Source: Amycolatopsis aidingensis (GTDB lineage Bacteria > Actinomycetota > Actinomycetes > Mycobacteriales > Pseudonocardiaceae). From it: a stretch of DNA of 64,000 bases. The first letter of the stretch is position 1; every line of letters starts with the position of its first letter. The stretch is taken from the NCBI RefSeq assembly GCF_018885265.1, contig NZ_CP076538.1:3942001-4006000 (forward strand), written 5' to 3'. The position numbers and the translations under genes are program-made. Below the pieces are notes generated by a model, which did no database searches, was not told the origin of the DNA, and saw nothing but the letters and a program-made list of their open reading frames with translations. Of this stretch, positions 39,186-48,167 are shown in pieces.

Positions 39186-39231
39186 TTGACACCCTTACAT
39201 AACACTGTTACTAATATCGTAACAGTGTTAT
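39186..39231 (+). promoter_or_regulatory. promoter with long palindromic operator, carotenoid oxygenase gene
   Basis: Perfect inverted repeat with 13-bp arms: ATAACACTGTTAC (39199-39211) and GTAACAGTGTTAT (39219-39231) around 7 bases. A TTGACA hexamer at 39186-39191 and TAATAT or TACTAA in the centre make a promoter covered by the operator. The shape and length fit a TetR-family repressor. The AT-rich stretch stands out from the surroundings. No regulator gene is adjacent. Confidence 0.8.
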
Positions 39232-39254
39232 CATTGATCGTCCGGAGGGGCGCC

Positions 39255-40676
39255 ATGACCATCAGCACGAACACCTCCTTCGCCACCGGCCTGCGCAATC
39301 TCGACCACGAACGGGTCATCGACGCGCTGCCCGTCTCCGGCGAACTGCCGGACTGGCTGAACGGCTCCCTCATCCGCAACGGCCCCGCCGCCTTCGACTG
39401 CCGCGGTGGCTCGTTCCGGCACTGGTTCGACGGCCAGGCCATGCTGCACCGGTTCGAGATCGCCGAAGGCAGGGTCGGCTACCGCAACCGCTACGTGGAC
39501 ACCCCGAGCAGCAGGTCGGTCCGGTCGGAGGGCCGGATCGCCTACAGCGAGTTCGCCACCGACCCGTGCCAGTCGCTGTTCAGCCGCTTCTTCACGCAGT
39601 TCCGCCGGGTCACCGTGCCGAACCCGAACGTCAACGTGCAGTTCGGTGGGGAGCATGCGGTGGCACTCACCGAACTGCCACTCGCCGTCGAGTTCGACCC
39701 GCGAACGCTGGACACCCTGCGCGTGTCCGAGTACGAGGACTCACTGCGGGGCAACCTGACCACGGCGCATCCGCATGCCGACCCCGCCACCGGTGACCTC
39801 GTGAACTACCTGCTGCGGTTCGGCCGCACCAGCGCCTACCAGGTGTATCGGCAGGCACGCGGAAATCGTCGCGAGCTGATCGGCACGGTGCCCGCGGACA
39901 GGCCCGGCTACCTGCACAGCTTCGCCATCACCGAACGCCACGTGGTGTTGATGATCTTCCCGCTGGTGGTCAACCCGCTGTCCTTCCTGCTGCGCGGCAA
40001 GCCGTTCATCGCCAACTACCGGTGGCGCCCGGAACTGGGCACCAGGATCGTCGTACTCGACTCGCGCACCGGCGAGATCCGCACCGACACCCGCACCGCT
40101 CCGCTGTTCTCCTTCCACCACATCAACGCCTTCGAGGAGGACGACTCGCTGGTCATCGACCTCAGCCAGTACGAGGACTCCGCCGTCGTGGACGCGCTGT
40201 ACCTGGACCGGCTGCGCGCGGGCGAACCCATTCCGCTCCCCCGGCCGGTCCGGCACCGGGTCGAGCTCGGCTCGGGCCGGGTGCGGTCCACCGTGCTGTC
40301 CGAGGAGCCGCTGGAGCTGCCCACCATCGACTACCGGCAGCGCAACGGCCGCCCCTACCGCTACGCCTACGGGGTCGGCGCCGCCGACCGTACCGGGGCG
40401 GACTTCTTCGACCAGCTGGTCAAGCTCGACACGCACACGGGTCGCACGATCGTGTGGCAGGAGCCGGGCACCTACCCGGGAGAGCCGGTGTTCGTGCCGA
40501 CGCCACAGGCAGGCACCGAGGACGAGGGCGTGGCGCTGTCGGTGGTCCTCGACCCGGCCGCGGACCGGTCGTTGCTGGTGGTACTGGACGCCCACTCGTT
40601 CACCGAACTGGCCAGAGCGGAGGTGCCGCACCCGATTCCGTTCGGCTTCCACGGCCAGTTCACCCGCACCAGGTGA
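39255..40676 (+). CDS. carotenoid cleavage oxygenase family protein
   Basis: Non-haem iron dioxygenase of the RPE65/carotenoid oxygenase family, 473 aa, seven-bladed propeller expected to cleave a double bond in a carotenoid or a related compound such as a stilbene. The four iron-binding histidines are visible in TTAHPHAD, YLHSFAIT, FHHINAFEE and the C-terminal FGFHGQF. The ATG at 39255 has GGAGGGG upstream. It has its own operator (39199-39231), so it is probably induced by a ligand. Followed by a methyltransferase in the same direction, possibly a shared pathway. Confidence 0.92.
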   Translation: MTISTNTSFATGLRNLDHERVIDALPVSGELPDWLNGSLIRNGPAAFDCRGGSFRHWFDGQAMLHRFEIAEGRVGYRNRYVDTPSSRSVRSEGRIAYSEFATDPCQSLFSRFFTQFRRVTVPNPNVNVQFGGEHAVALTELPLAVEFDPRTLDTLRVSEYEDSLRGNLTTAHPHADPATGDLVNYLLRFGRTSAYQVYRQARGNRRELIGTVPADRPGYLHSFAITERHVVLMIFPLVVNPLSFLLRGKPFIANYRWRPELGTRIVVLDSRTGEIRTDTRTAPLFSFHHINAFEEDDSLVIDLSQYEDSAVVDALYLDRLRAGEPIPLPRPVRHRVELGSGRVRSTVLSEEPLELPTIDYRQRNGRPYRYAYGVGAADRTGADFFDQLVKLDTHTGRTIVWQEPGTYPGEPVFVPTPQAGTEDEGVALSVVLDPAADRSLLVVLDAHSFTELARAEVPHPIPFGFHGQFTRTR

Positions 40677-40769
40677 ACTGGCCCACTTCCAGCCCGAGCA
40701 GTTGACCTCTCGTTCGTGGTGCACTTGACTTCTTTCCCGAACCACCTCGCCAGAACGGAAAGAAGTGAT

Positions 40770-41576
40770 ATGCACAGCGACCAGTTACCTACCGGAAACG
40801 ACGACGTGACCGTGTCCCGCCGACGCGAGCTGGAGATCGAGCTACCCCGGCGGTCCGAGCACATCGACCAGGACGCCGAGTACTGCTCGGTTTTCCTCGA
40901 CGGGAACTGGCGCAAGATCCGCTTTCACGACTACGCCGAGATCTACCGCATTCCGGGACTCTACGAGCAGCTGTTCCACGACATTCTGGATTGCCGGTCG
41001 CCCGACGTCGTGGGCAAGCTCCTCAAGGAAGAACTGCAGCGGGACAACGTCGACGCGGCCTCCTTGCGCGTGCTCGATCTCGGTGCGGGCAACGGCCTGA
41101 TCGGGGAGCAACTACGCAATATCGGCGCTGGTCACCTGGTCGGCGTGGACATCATCCCCGAGGCGGCCGAGGCCGCATGGCGCGACCGCCCGCGGGTGTA
41201 CGACGCCTACCACGTCGCCGATGTGGTGCACCCGCCTGCCGAGGTGGATGACGCGCTGGGCTCGGCCGGGCTGAACACCCTCTCCTGCGTGGCCGCGCTC
41301 GGGTACGGCGACATCCCGCCGGCCGCCTTCCGCGCCGCGTTCAACCGGATCAGTGACGGCGGCTGGATCGCGTTCACCATCAAGGACCGTTTCCTCTCCA
41401 CGGAGGACACCTCCGGGTTCGCCCGCCTGGTCCAGGCCTGCGAGGAGCACGGCATCCTGCGGCCGCGGTCCACCGAGCGCTACCGGCACCGGCTCGACGT
41501 GCGCGGCGAACCGCTGCACTACGTGGCCATCGTGGGCACCAAACAGGCCGACATCCCGCCCGACCTGCTGCCCTGA
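40770..41576 (+). CDS. class I SAM-dependent methyltransferase
   Basis: Methyltransferase of 268 aa. SAM motif VLDLGAGNGLIGEQLRNIG near residue 100, followed by LVGVDIIPEAAEAAWRDRPRVYD and a second motif DALGSAGLNTLSCVAALGYGD. The N-terminal 60 residues (RRSEHIDQDAEYCSVFLDG) are unusual and may contact the substrate. Ribosome site GGAAAGAAG precedes the ATG at 40770. It lies 93 bp downstream of the carotenoid oxygenase and could methylate its product, which is inference only. Confidence 0.82.
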   Translation: MHSDQLPTGNDDVTVSRRRELEIELPRRSEHIDQDAEYCSVFLDGNWRKIRFHDYAEIYRIPGLYEQLFHDILDCRSPDVVGKLLKEELQRDNVDAASLRVLDLGAGNGLIGEQLRNIGAGHLVGVDIIPEAAEAAWRDRPRVYDAYHVADVVHPPAEVDDALGSAGLNTLSCVAALGYGDIPPAAFRAAFNRISDGGWIAFTIKDRFLSTEDTSGFARLVQACEEHGILRPRSTERYRHRLDVRGEPLHYVAIVGTKQADIPPDLLP

Positions 41577-41599
41577 CGCCCCGGTACCGCGCCGCGCGT

Positions 41600-42301
41600 T
41601 CAGGCCGGACCGGTCAGACAGGCACCCAGCGTGCCCGCGTCCACGCCCACCAGCGAACCGCGGAACACCCTGCGCTCGCCTGGCTCCACCGGCACGTCGT
41701 TCGGCACGACCAGTACGGCACACCCGGCGGCCACCGCCGACTCGGCACCGGGCGGTGAGTCCTCGACCGCGACGCAGCGAGCCGGGTCCACTCCCAGGCG
41801 CTCGGCCGCCAGCAGGTACGGCGCCGGATGCGGCTTGTTCCGCCCGCCCACCTCGTCACCGCAGACGATGGTGTCGAAGAACTCGCGCCCGATCGTGTGC
41901 AACGCCAGTTCGGTCAGGGCTCGCTCGGTGGAAGTGACCAGCGCGGCCGGGATCCCGGCCGCGCGCACCGCGACCAGCGCGTCCCTGGCGCCGGGGCGCC
42001 ATGGCAGCTCGTCGGCGAACAGGGTCGCCGTGCGCTGCCGGATCCATTCCCCCAGCTCGGCGATGGCGCCCGCGGTCCGCTCCCGCCCCGCCAGCTCGAG
42101 CAGGTACCGCGCCGTACTGTCCATATTGGATCCGACAAGGCTCGCCCGCTGCTCGTCGGTGAGGGTACCGCCGAGCCGCTCCACGGTCTCGTACAGCGCC
42201 ACGTCCCACAGCTTCTCCGAGTCCACCAGCGTGCCGTCCATATCCCACAGCACGGCGGCGGGCAGAATGGCTTCGCCGTCCACAGCGGACGGTTCGGTCA
42301 C
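41600..42301 (-). CDS. HAD-superfamily hydrolase (beta-phosphoglucomutase-like)
   Basis: Phosphatase or phosphomutase of HAD subfamily IA, 233 aa. Motif I with nucleophile is LWDMDGTLVDS, motif II ALVTSTER, motif III the lysine in GGRNKPHPAPY, and motif IV VAVEDSPPGAESAVAAG. The cap domain lies between about 25 and 95. The GTG at 42301 has GGAGAGC upstream and is preferred to a longer start. It is convergent with the methyltransferase and divergent from the PAC2 gene. Substrate is probably a small phosphorylated sugar or metabolite. Confidence 0.88.
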   Translation of the reverse strand: MTEPSAVDGEAILPAAVLWDMDGTLVDSEKLWDVALYETVERLGGTLTDEQRASLVGSNMDSTARYLLELAGRERTAGAIAELGEWIRQRTATLFADELPWRPGARDALVAVRAAGIPAALVTSTERALTELALHTIGREFFDTIVCGDEVGGRNKPHPAPYLLAAERLGVDPARCVAVEDSPPGAESAVAAGCAVLVVPNDVPVEPGERRVFRGSLVGVDAGTLGACLTGPA

Positions 42302-42429
42302 GTTGCTCTCCCAAGGTCGTCGGTTCAGTACGTACACGGCCGTATACCGAACGTGTCCGGGCTCGCCATCCCGGCGGGACTACCAGCCTACGGTCTCCGG
42401 CAGGTTCACCGAGGTCGTAGGCTGACGTT

Positions 42430-43353
42430 GTGAGCAAGTCCCCCGACGAATCAGCAGACGACCAAGCCCAGGACACCGCCGGGCAACCGGCCCGAGGGAG
42501 AGGCACCGCCGGGTCCAAACCCGTGATGGTGGTGGCCTTCGAGGGGTGGAACGACGCGGGCGACGCCGCCAGCACGGCACTGGAGCATCTCCAGTTGAAC
42601 TGGGACGCCGATCCGCTGGCCGAGCTCGATCCCGACGAGTACTACGACTTTCAGGTGAGCAGGCCCACCGTGCGGATGGTGGACGGGGTCACCCGCCGAG
42701 TGGAGTGGCCGACCACCCGGTTGGCGGTATGCCGGCCGGAGGGCGTAGACCGGGACATCGTGCTGGTGCAGGGACCCGAGCCGAACATGCGCTGGCGCGC
42801 CTTCTGTGCCGAGCTGGTGGAGCACATCGAGCAGCTCGAGGTGTCCACCGTCGTCACCCTGGGTGCACTGCTGGCCGACACCGCGCACACCCGCCCGGTG
42901 CCGGTGACCGGAACGGCCTACGACGCCGAGGCGGCGAGCCGGTTCGGCCTGGAACGCAGCCGCTACCAGGGGCCAACCGGCATCGTCGGCGTGCTGCAGG
43001 ACGTCTGCGTGCGCGCCGGGATCCCGGCCGTCTCGGTTTGGGCCGCCGTTCCGCACTACGTCTCGCACCCGCCGTCACCGAAGGCCACGCTCGCCCTGCT
43101 GCACAAGCTGGAGGACGTGCTCGACGTGGAGATCCCACTCGGCGCGCTGCCCGAGCAGGCCGAGGAGTGGCAGCGCACGGTCAGCGAGATGGCCGAGGAG
43201 GACGAGGAGATCAGCGAGTACGTGCGCACCCTCGAGGAACGAGGGGATGCGGCGATCACCCTCGACGAGACCAGCGGGGACAAGATCGCCGCCGAGTTCG
43301 AGCGTTACCTACGCCGACGTAGGCCGGACGGACCAGGGCCGTCCGGCCGCTGA
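42430..43353 (+). CDS. PAC2-family protein
   Basis: Protein of 307 aa in the PAC2 (proteasome assembly chaperone 2-like) family. The core has VMVVAFEGWNDAGDAASTAL, then VTLGALLADTAHTRPVPVTGT and YQGPTGIVGVL. The C-terminal 60 residues are acidic and helical (EEWQRTVSEMAEEDEEI). It lies near the Pup-proteasome locus here and in M. tuberculosis (Rv2125 region). A role in proteasome assembly is suggested by family name and neighbourhood, but bacterial members have no demonstrated function. The start is the GTG at 42430. Confidence 0.87.
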   Translation: MSKSPDESADDQAQDTAGQPARGRGTAGSKPVMVVAFEGWNDAGDAASTALEHLQLNWDADPLAELDPDEYYDFQVSRPTVRMVDGVTRRVEWPTTRLAVCRPEGVDRDIVLVQGPEPNMRWRAFCAELVEHIEQLEVSTVVTLGALLADTAHTRPVPVTGTAYDAEAASRFGLERSRYQGPTGIVGVLQDVCVRAGIPAVSVWAAVPHYVSHPPSPKATLALLHKLEDVLDVEIPLGALPEQAEEWQRTVSEMAEEDEEISEYVRTLEERGDAAITLDETSGDKIAAEFERYLRRRRPDGPGPSGR

Positions 43354-43406
43354 GCACGCTGGAACCCCTGGCGGCGCCGCTCGGGGCGCGCGGCCACCGC
43401 CCGCGG

Positions 43407-44240
43407 CTACAGGATGCGGCGGAGCGGGACCGCGCCACGGCTACGCCGGCGCCACTCCCGGGGATAACCGAGGGAGACCTCCTCGAACCGCACCCCGTCC
43501 TGGTGCGTGGTGCGCGGGATGTGCAGGTGGCCGTAGACGGCGACCTCGGCGCGGTAGCGCAGGTGCCAGTCGGCGGTCTCCTCGGTGCCACACCACATGG
43601 CGAACTCCGGCCAGTACAGCGGCGCTGTCGGGTGCCGGTGCAGCGGCCAGTGCGACACCAGGACCGTGCGGTGGTCGGCCGGGATCGCGGAAAGGCGCTC
43701 GTCGCTGATCTTCAACCTGCTGGCACACCAGTCCGACCGGCTGGGATGGGGATCGGGGTGCAGGAAGAACTCGTCGGTGCAGACCACCCCGGCGTCCCTG
43801 GCCTGCTCCAACGCCTCGGTCAGCGGCAGGCCCTCGGCCTGGGGCGTGCGCCAGGTGTAGTCGTAGAGCAGGAACAGCGGCGCGATGGTCACCGGATACT
43901 CGGCGTGCTCCCACACCGGGTACTCGTCCTCCGGGGTGAGCACGTCGATGGCGCGGCAGCGGCGGACGATCTCCTCGTACCGGGCCCGCCCGCGCGCCTG
44001 CACCGGATCGTCCTTGGTCGTCCACAGCTCGTGGTTGCCGGGAACCCAGACGACCTTCGCGAAACGCTCGCGCAGCATCGCGAGCGTGTCGATGATCGCG
44101 GGCACCCGCTCGGCGACGTCCCCGGCAACGATCAGCCAGTCCTCGGGTGCGTCGGGTCGGATCGTGTCCACGACGGGCGCGTTTCCGTCGTGGGTGACGT
44201 GCAGGTCACTGGTGGCGAACAGGTGTGGCACGCCGACCAC
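43407..44240 (-). CDS. calcineurin-like metallophosphoesterase
   Basis: Two-metal phosphoesterase of 277 aa. The metal-binding set is complete: FATSDLHV, IVAGDVAE, VPGNHELW, VLVSHWPLH and VYGHLHIP. The GTG at 44240 has GGAGGACAG nine bases upstream; another GTG at 44231 is close. The family includes nucleases, cyclic-nucleotide phosphodiesterases and protein phosphatases, so the substrate is open. Divergent from the ABC-F gene. Confidence 0.86.
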   Translation of the reverse strand: MVGVPHLFATSDLHVTHDGNAPVVDTIRPDAPEDWLIVAGDVAERVPAIIDTLAMLRERFAKVVWVPGNHELWTTKDDPVQARGRARYEEIVRRCRAIDVLTPEDEYPVWEHAEYPVTIAPLFLLYDYTWRTPQAEGLPLTEALEQARDAGVVCTDEFFLHPDPHPSRSDWCASRLKISDERLSAIPADHRTVLVSHWPLHRHPTAPLYWPEFAMWCGTEETADWHLRYRAEVAVYGHLHIPRTTHQDGVRFEEVSLGYPREWRRRSRGAVPLRRIL

Positions 44241-44317
44241 CGTAGCTGTCCTCCGGCCGATCTCGCCCCCCATTCCGCCAGACCGGCAACCACAGCACAC
44301 CCCGACGGCGAAACGAG

Positions 44318-44442
44318 TTGACCAACCCGATTCGGGTCGCGTTAATATCGGCTCATCATGAAGAGCTGACGCCGCGTCCGCCCCGCGCCCGAGGCCACCG
44401 CCCGGCGGGGATCCCAGCTGACACCGGGACCGGTGATGCTTC
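44318..44442 (+). promoter_or_regulatory. promoter and leader of the ABC-F gene with 3-codon open frame
   Basis: TTGACC at 44318-44323 and TAATAT at 44343-44348 (spacer 19) predict transcription starting close to an ATG at 44358-44360. That ATG opens ATG-AAG-AGC-TGA, a three-codon frame (MKS), nearly leaderless. About 80 bases follow before the ABC-F ATG, containing GC-rich self-complementary stretches (CCCCGC near 44381, GCGGGG near 44405). This layout is like the ribosome-mediated attenuators of antibiotic-resistance ABC-F genes. Confidence 0.55.
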
Positions 44443-46086
44443 ATGTCTTCTTCCGCTTTCCTGCGCGCCGACGATCTGGCCTTCGCCTATGGCGACCGGG
44501 TGGTGTTCGACGGGCTCTCGCTCGTGGCCGGTGCGGGTACCCGGCTGGGCCTGGTCGGCGAGAACGGCACCGGGAAGTCCACGCTGCTGCGCCTGCTGGC
44601 CGGGACGGAGCTCCCGCAGGCCGGTCAGGTCCGGCGGGGCACCGACCTCGGGTTCCTGGCACAGGAACTGCCGTTCCCCGGCACCGCAACGGTCGCCGAG
44701 GTGCTGGACGACGCGCTGTCCGAGATCCGGACCGCGGCCCTGCGGCTGGACCGGCTCGTCGAGCGGCTGGCCCGGCATCCCGAGGACGGCGGCACGCTCG
44801 AGGAGTATGGCCGCGTGCTGGAATGGGCGCAGGCACACGAGCTGTGGGACGCCGACCGGCGGGCCAAGCTGGTGCGGATCGGGCTCGGCCTCGGCGATAT
44901 CGACCCCGAGCGCAGGCTGGGCACGCTCTCCGGTGGCCAGCGTTCCCGGCTCGGTCTCGCCGCATTGCTGATCCGGCAGCCGGAGACCTTGCTGCTGGAC
45001 GAGCCGACCAACCACCTTGACGACGAGGCCGCCGCGTTCCTCGAGCGGCACCTCGCGGCCCTGCCGGGCACGGTCGTGCTCGCCTCGCACGACCGCATGT
45101 TCCTGGACGCGGTCTGCACCGACATCCTCGACCTGGACCCCGCGCTGGGCGGCCCGGCACGCTACGGCGGCAGCTACTCCGACTACCTCGGCCACAAACG
45201 CGCCGAGCGGGCCCGCTGGGCGCAACGGTTCACCGAGGAGCAGGCGGAGCTGCGTGAGCTGCGGCAGGCGGTCGCGGTCACCGCGCGGGAGATCAACCAC
45301 CACCGCGGGCCGCGGGACAACGCGAAGATGGCCTACGACTTCAAGGGCGGGCGGGTGCAACGGCAGATCTCCCGCCGGGTGCGCAACGCCCGGCAACGGC
45401 TGGCCGAGCTGGAACGCGACCAGGTCCGTAAACCGCCCGAGCCGTTGCGGTTCACGGGCAGGCTCACCGCGCCACCCGCGGGCGAAGGGCCCGCGCTGTC
45501 CGTGCGGGAGCTGCACGTGCCAGGGCGAATCCGGATCGGACGGTTGGACATCGGGTCATCGACCCGGCTACTGGTGACGGGCGGCAACGGCGCGGGGAAG
45601 TCCAGCCTGCTGGCCGTGCTGGCCGGCAGGCTGGAACCCACCGCGGGAACCGTGCACCGGCGCCGCGGGACCCGGGTCGGGCTGCTCGAGCAGGACGTGA
45701 CGTTCACCGATTCCGGCCGCACCCCTCGGGAGCTCGCCGCCGCGGCCGGAACGGGCGCCGGTGTGCTGACCGACCTCGGCCTGCTCGCGCCACGAGACCT
45801 GGAACGCCCGGTGGGTGTGCTGTCCACCGGCCAACGTCGCAGGCTCGGCCTCGCGCTGCTGCTGGCCGACCCGCCCGAGGTACTGCTGCTGGACGAACCG
45901 ACCAACCACATCTCGCTCGGCCTCGCCGAGGAACTCACCGCGGCGCTGGACACCGCGCCCGGCGCCGTGGTGGTCGCCTCGCACGATCGCTGGCTGCGGC
46001 GCGGCTGGTCCGGTGCGTGCCTTGACCTCGCGGACGGCGCGGTATCCGGTCAGCGGCCGCCGAACACCACGTCCGAGCAGGTGTAG
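44443..46086 (+). CDS. ABC-F family ATPase, probable ribosome-protection protein
   Basis: Two nucleotide-binding domains in one chain of 547 aa and no membrane segment, the ABC-F layout. First domain: GENGTGKST (39-47), LSGGQRSRLGLA, LLLDEPTNHLD. Second: GGNGAGKSS, LSTGQRRRLGLA, LLLDEPTNHIS. The linker (about 245-335) is charged and helical. The protein resembles the actinobacterial resistance ABC-Fs (TlrC/OleB type) that dislodge ribosome-bound antibiotics. No clear ribosome site precedes the ATG, consistent with a controlled leader. The 3' end overlaps the convergent LPMO gene by 37 bp. Which drug is concerned is unknown. Confidence 0.86.
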   Translation: MSSSAFLRADDLAFAYGDRVVFDGLSLVAGAGTRLGLVGENGTGKSTLLRLLAGTELPQAGQVRRGTDLGFLAQELPFPGTATVAEVLDDALSEIRTAALRLDRLVERLARHPEDGGTLEEYGRVLEWAQAHELWDADRRAKLVRIGLGLGDIDPERRLGTLSGGQRSRLGLAALLIRQPETLLLDEPTNHLDDEAAAFLERHLAALPGTVVLASHDRMFLDAVCTDILDLDPALGGPARYGGSYSDYLGHKRAERARWAQRFTEEQAELRELRQAVAVTAREINHHRGPRDNAKMAYDFKGGRVQRQISRRVRNARQRLAELERDQVRKPPEPLRFTGRLTAPPAGEGPALSVRELHVPGRIRIGRLDIGSSTRLLVTGGNGAGKSSLLAVLAGRLEPTAGTVHRRRGTRVGLLEQDVTFTDSGRTPRELAAAAGTGAGVLTDLGLLAPRDLERPVGVLSTGQRRRLGLALLLADPPEVLLLDEPTNHISLGLAEELTAALDTAPGAVVVASHDRWLRRGWSGACLDLADGAVSGQRPPNTTSEQV

Positions 46087-46697
46087 AAGGCCTCGCCGCT
46101 GTCCGGCCGCACCCGCTGCCAGATGGAGTAGATCAGGTGCCGTCCGGTCCTGCCCTCCGGCAGCGTCGCCCGGATCTGGTACCTGCGGTTCACCAGCGGC
46201 GGGTTGTCCACCCGGTGGAACCGTTCCAGGTCGGACCACCGCAACGGCTGGGTGGGGTCGTAGCCGTCGCGGGTGACGTAGAGCTCGAAGTACCCGGGAT
46301 GCGGTACCGCAGCCAGGTACTGGAAGGTGTACTCGCCGCTGGAAGGCAACGGGGTGGCCTTCCAGTCGGCCCTCGGCAGGTCGAGGCCACGGTACTTCGA
46401 GCGTCCCGCGCTGCACAGCTGGCCGTCCGGGATGATCTCCCGGTGCCTGCCGTCGGCGTTGGGCTGGTTCACCTCGTTCCAGTCGTAGAACACCCAGGAC
46501 CCGCTCGCGGCCACGGCGGCCTTGCAAGCCGCGGAGTCCGGGGACTCCGGGCCCTCCAGGTAACAGTTGTAGACCCGGCTGACCGGGTTGCTCATCGACC
46601 CGTGCGCACCGGCGACGCCCGCGGTGAGCAAGCCCGATCCCAGGACGAAGGCACTGGTGAGCGCGGTGACCGTGGTCAGGGTTCTGCGGATTCGCAT
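46050..46697 (-). CDS. AA10 lytic polysaccharide monooxygenase (chitin/cellulose-active)
   Basis: Secreted copper enzyme of 215 aa that cleaves crystalline chitin or cellulose oxidatively. The signal peptide ends AGVAGA-HGSMSNP, so His32 becomes the N-terminal copper ligand of the histidine brace. The second ligand is expected in LAAVPHPGYFELYVT. GSWVFYDWNEVNQPNADGRH is a typical AA10 core. There is no extra binding module. The ATG at 46697 has GGAGGTC upstream. It could act with the GH5 cellulase at 26656. Confidence 0.92.
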   Translation of the reverse strand: MRIRRTLTTVTALTSAFVLGSGLLTAGVAGAHGSMSNPVSRVYNCYLEGPESPDSAACKAAVAASGSWVFYDWNEVNQPNADGRHREIIPDGQLCSAGRSKYRGLDLPRADWKATPLPSSGEYTFQYLAAVPHPGYFELYVTRDGYDPTQPLRWSDLERFHRVDNPPLVNRRYQIRATLPEGRTGRHLIYSIWQRVRPDSGEAFYTCSDVVFGGR

Positions 46698-46819
46698 GGA
46701 CAGACCTCCGCTTGGCAGGGACAGCGATCCCACCAGCCTGACTGGTCCAGTCCATTGCGCCCAGCGCCGAACGCAGGGTGTGCCATTACGATCGCGGATA
46801 GCCCGCGGTTATCGCGCCC

Positions 46820-48058
46820 CTACAGCCGGATCCCGAGCAGCGCGTCCGCGGCGTCCCGGACCAGTGCGGGCGCGACCTCCTCGGTGCCGCCGTGGCGAAG
46901 CGCGTCCTCGACCCAGGCATCGACCGCGGCCAGCGCCTTCGGGGTGTCCAGGTCGTCGGCGAGGTGGTCACGCAGCCGGACCACGGTGTCCTCGGCGGCG
47001 GGCCCCGCGGGCAGCGCCACCGCCTCGCGCCAGCGGGCGAGCCGCGCCTGCGCCTGCTCGAGCAGCTCCTCGGTCCAGGACCGGTCGCCGCGGTAGTGCC
47101 CGGCCAGCAGCCCCAGCCGGATCGCGGCGGGCTCCACCCCGTCGGCCCGCAACCGGGACACGAACACCAGGTTGCCCTTGGACTTCGACATCTTCGCCCC
47201 GTCCAGGCCGATCATTCCGGCGTGCACGTAGTGCCGGGCGAAGGGGTGCTGCTCACACAACGCCTCGGCGTGCGCGGCGCTGAACTCGTGGTGCGGGAAG
47301 GCCAGGTCCGAGCCGCCGCCCTGCACGTCGAATCCCATGCCGAGCCGGTTCACCGCGATCGCGCTGCACTCGATGTGCCAGCCGGGCCTGCCAGGGCCGA
47401 GTTCGGAGTCCCACCGCGGCTCCCCCGGCCGCGCGGCCCGCCACAGCAGCGCGTCCATCGGGTCCCGCTTGCCCGGCCGGTCCGGGTCGCCGCCCCGTTC
47501 CGCGAACAGGGCCGCCATGGTCTCGGCGTCGTAGTTGGACTCGTAGCCGAAGTTCGGGGTCGCGGTACGGTCGAAGTAGATGTCCGGGAACTCCGGGTCG
47601 TCCGCCCGGTAGGCGGCCCCGTTGGCGAGCAGCTTCCCGATCACCTCGACGGTCTCCGGCATACACTCCACCGCGCCGACGAACTCCCGCGGCGGCAGCA
47701 CCCGCAGCGCCTCCATGTCCTCCCGGAACAACGCGGTCTCCCGCATGCCGAGCACGATCCAGTCGTCCTGGTCCCGTTCGGCACGCTCCAGTAGCGGGTC
47801 GTCGATATCCGTGACGTTCTGCACGTAGTGCACCTCGTGCCCGGCGTCCAGCCACAGCCGGTGCACCAGGTCGAAGGCGAGATAGGTGGCCGCGTGGCCG
47901 AGATGGGTCGCGTCGTAGGGGGTGATCCCGCAGACGTACATCTTCGCCACGCGACCGGGGGCCGTCGGTCGCAGCTGTCCACTCGAGGTGTCGTATAGCC
48001 GAAGCGGGCGGGGCGTCCCGGGTACACGGGGCAGGGCAACCGATGACCAACTTTGCAT
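46820..48058 (-). CDS. mshC: cysteine ligase of mycothiol synthesis, MshC
   Basis: L-cysteine:1D-myo-inositol 2-amino-2-deoxy-glucopyranoside ligase, 412 aa, an ATP-dependent step of mycothiol synthesis, the main low-molecular-weight thiol of actinobacteria. It descends from cysteinyl-tRNA synthetase: Rossmann core with the HIGH-like THLGHA (in [17 protein letters not shown]) and AKMSKSKGN. Zinc ligands are seen in YVCG, HIECS and FPHHE. It lacks the C-terminal tRNA-binding region and is the usual MshC length. The ATG at 48058 begins MQSWSS. Matches Rv2130c in local order. Confidence 0.93.
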   Translation of the reverse strand: MQSWSSVALPRVPGTPRPLRLYDTSSGQLRPTAPGRVAKMYVCGITPYDATHLGHAATYLAFDLVHRLWLDAGHEVHYVQNVTDIDDPLLERAERDQDDWIVLGMRETALFREDMEALRVLPPREFVGAVECMPETVEVIGKLLANGAAYRADDPEFPDIYFDRTATPNFGYESNYDAETMAALFAERGGDPDRPGKRDPMDALLWRAARPGEPRWDSELGPGRPGWHIECSAIAVNRLGMGFDVQGGGSDLAFPHHEFSAAHAEALCEQHPFARHYVHAGMIGLDGAKMSKSKGNLVFVSRLRADGVEPAAIRLGLLAGHYRGDRSWTEELLEQAQARLARWREAVALPAGPAAEDTVVRLRDHLADDLDTPKALAAVDAWVEDALRHGGTEEVAPALVRDAADALLGIRL

Positions 48059-48112
48059 ACCACCCACACTAAGCGCATTCCTCGCCCCGACGCCCACCCG
48101 GTGGGATCTCCA

Positions 48113-48164
48113 CTGTGAGTGGCCCGTTCACTGCGAAATTTCGCAGTGAACGGGCCACTCACAG
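48113..48164. repeat. 52-bp perfect palindrome
   Basis: Two 26-bp arms with no loop: CTGTGAGTGGCCCGTTCACT followed by GCGAAA, then the exact reverse complement. It lies between the mshC upstream region and the stop codon of the MerR gene at 48168, so it could terminate the regulator transcript. A related copy is at 56860-56910. Confidence 0.95.
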
Positions 48165-48167
48165 CAG

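Noticed and set aside
44433..45020. Overlapping open frame starting with ATG-CTT-CAT just before the ABC-F start as a leader peptide
   Set aside because: It runs for nearly 200 codons in the +1 frame of ABC-F with Arg/Gly-rich composition, so it is a shadow and not a short leader.
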